Part shown: in pieces, positions 63,508 through 64,000 of the stretch
Layout of the letters: the number at the start of each line of letters is the position of its first letter
How positions within the stretch are numbered: position 1 is the stretch's first letter
Assembly: GCF_000153165.2 (NCBI RefSeq)
Contig: NC_014472.1
Span: 865,501 to 929,500, forward strand
DNA length: 64,000 bases
Direction: 5' to 3'
DNA from: Maribacter sp. HTCC2170
GTDB taxonomy: Bacteria; Bacteroidota; Bacteroidia; Flavobacteriales; Flavobacteriaceae
Position numbers and translations under genes: made by a program
The notes under the pieces: generated by a model
Seen by the model: the letters and a program-made list of their open reading frames with translations, nothing else
Database searches by the model: none
Told to the model about the DNA's origin: nothing

Positions 63508-63538
63508 CAAATGTAAACGATTCTTTGAGGAAATCAAA
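63508..63538 (-). promoter_or_regulatory. Promoter of gcvH
   Basis: Minus strand: TTTG (63535-63538), 19 bases, TACATTTG (63508-63515). Full consensus; the transcript starts about 20 bases before the ATG. Confidence 0.7.
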
Positions 63539-63551
63539 TAAACTTAAGCCT

Positions 63552-63591
63552 CAAAAAACACCTTAAATACTTTACTTTTAAAGAAGAGGTG
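63552..63591 (-). terminator. Weak terminator after sprA
   Basis: Minus strand: CACCT pairs with AGGTG (63587-63591 with 63559-63563), with a small inner CTTTA/TAAAG stem, followed by T6. Only a short stem, so uncertain. Confidence 0.35.
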
Positions 63592-63618
63592 ATTCGGAGC
63601 TACTGAACCCTATAAGTC

Positions 63619-64000
63619 TTAGTTACCAAAATTATATTTTAAAGTAAACCCAGTATTTATAGTAGTCTGCGGGAACGCCGTAGAAACAGCAAATTTGGAA
63701 AATGAATGATCATAAAAGAATAAGGCATTCATATTCTTGCTAAGGGCATAGTCGGCAGTAAACTTAAGAGAGAACAAATTTTGTCCTGACGTTATCTGGT
63801 TGTTATCTATATCCAAGTTTCTGATAATAGTGATATTATCCCTTAGAGTTACATCTGCCTTTAGGTTTAAATCACCTTTTAACCGTGTTTTATTACCTCC
63901 TATATTCGTAACGAATTTCACATCCTTAAAACGATAACCCAAACCAAGTGTATACTCCTTACCATTGATCTCGGTCATAAGGTTATTATCAAAACTCATG
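63619..64000 (-). CDS. sprA: SprA cell-surface/translocon protein, C-terminal end (cut by window edge)
   Basis: Only the last 127 or so codons are inside the window; the frame is open to base 64000, so the Met at 63997-63999 is internal. The visible part is a run of beta-strands (YTLGLGYRFKDVKF, then LNLKADVTLRDNITIIRNLDIDNNQITSGQN) and the final strand GFTLKYNFGN. This matches the end of SprA (Sov), the very large barrel that forms the type IX secretion pore in the outer membrane. The assignment rests on this end plus the gcvH-vanZ neighbours. Confidence 0.82.
   Translation of the reverse strand, partial: MSFDNNLMTEINGKEYTLGLGYRFKDVKFVTNIGGNKTRLKGDLNLKADVTLRDNITIIRNLDIDNNQITSGQNLFSLKFTADYALSKNMNALFFYDHSFSKFAVSTAFPQTTINTGFTLKYNFGN

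Noticed and set aside
1-64000. CRISPR arrays, insertion sequences, rRNA genes
   Set aside because: No regularly spaced repeats, transposase frames with terminal repeats, or rRNA sequence were seen on reading both strands.

Overview
The window reads as ordinary chromosome of a marine-type Flavobacteriaceae bacterium (Bacteroidota). The genus cannot be fixed from sequence alone, but a Maribacter/Zobellia-like organism would fit. The grounds are type IX secretion and gliding genes (the SprA end, two PorP/SprF proteins, a PorE-like OmpA protein and a giant adhesin with a gliding-motility-type C-terminal domain), Bacteroidota-typical fusions and families (HPPK-deoxynucleoside kinase, DUF6089, DUF2797, bacterial GH3), AT-rich DNA, and the Bacteroidota promoter pattern TTTG/TTG, 17-21 bases, TAnnTTTG in front of many genes. 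There is no prophage, IS element, CRISPR array or rRNA operon.

Layout. 1-4781 (minus): outer-membrane and envelope block bamA (cut by the window edge), uppS, DUF6089 barrel, nadK, CBS protein. 4872-12030 (plus): pdxJ with an alpha/beta hydrolase, an SGNH/GDSL lipoprotein, a small holin-like membrane protein, then the proteostasis set tig, clpP, clpX. 12033-22164: a small hydrolase, a GH3 acyl-adenylating enzyme, DUF2797, an AsmA-like protein, a queuosine-precursor transporter, sppA, the folK-dNK fusion and a SpoU-type RNA methyltransferase. 22324-25276: mutS (apparently with a TTG start), tRNA-Gly(GCC) and tRNA-Leu(UAA). 25230-27007 is the only accessory-looking pocket: an AT-rich acyltransferase-3 gene and about 470 bases of non-coding DNA. 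27008-36000: SanA/YdcF-like protein, an atypical Nramp-family transporter, and the operon adhesin, PorP/SprF, OmpA/PorE-like. 36103-40532: fabD, gamma-carbonic anhydrase, and a LytTR regulator with its TPR histidine kinase. 40740-45909: DUF4349 and VWA pair, a second PorP/SprF, a Nfu-type protein with a doubled N-domain, dodecin, tsaB.

45926-55615 is a MacAB-TolC-like efflux locus: one ATPase, four FtsX-type permeases, two HlyD/MacA adaptors and one TolC. It is organised as two units (permease-permease-adaptor, and ATPase-permease-permease-adaptor-TolC). Both units are preceded by the same unusual element, TGTAACA, 16 bases, GTCTTATTGT, at the same distance from the start codon. It does not match the housekeeping promoter seen elsewhere in the window and resembles ECF-sigma promoters. 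This is the most striking regulatory signal found here.

55654-60894 (minus) is a cytochrome c oxidase accessory and assembly cluster: cyoE, two subunit III proteins, subunit IV, a Cys-less SCO-like protein, a true SCO, DUF420 and a small CxxC membrane protein. Subunits I and II lie outside the window. 61004-64000: a metallo-beta-lactamase-fold protein, then TonB, VanZ-like, gcvH and the 3' end of sprA on the minus strand.

Limits: all functions are assigned by reading motifs and by knowledge of protein families. No database search was run, and domain borders are approximate.
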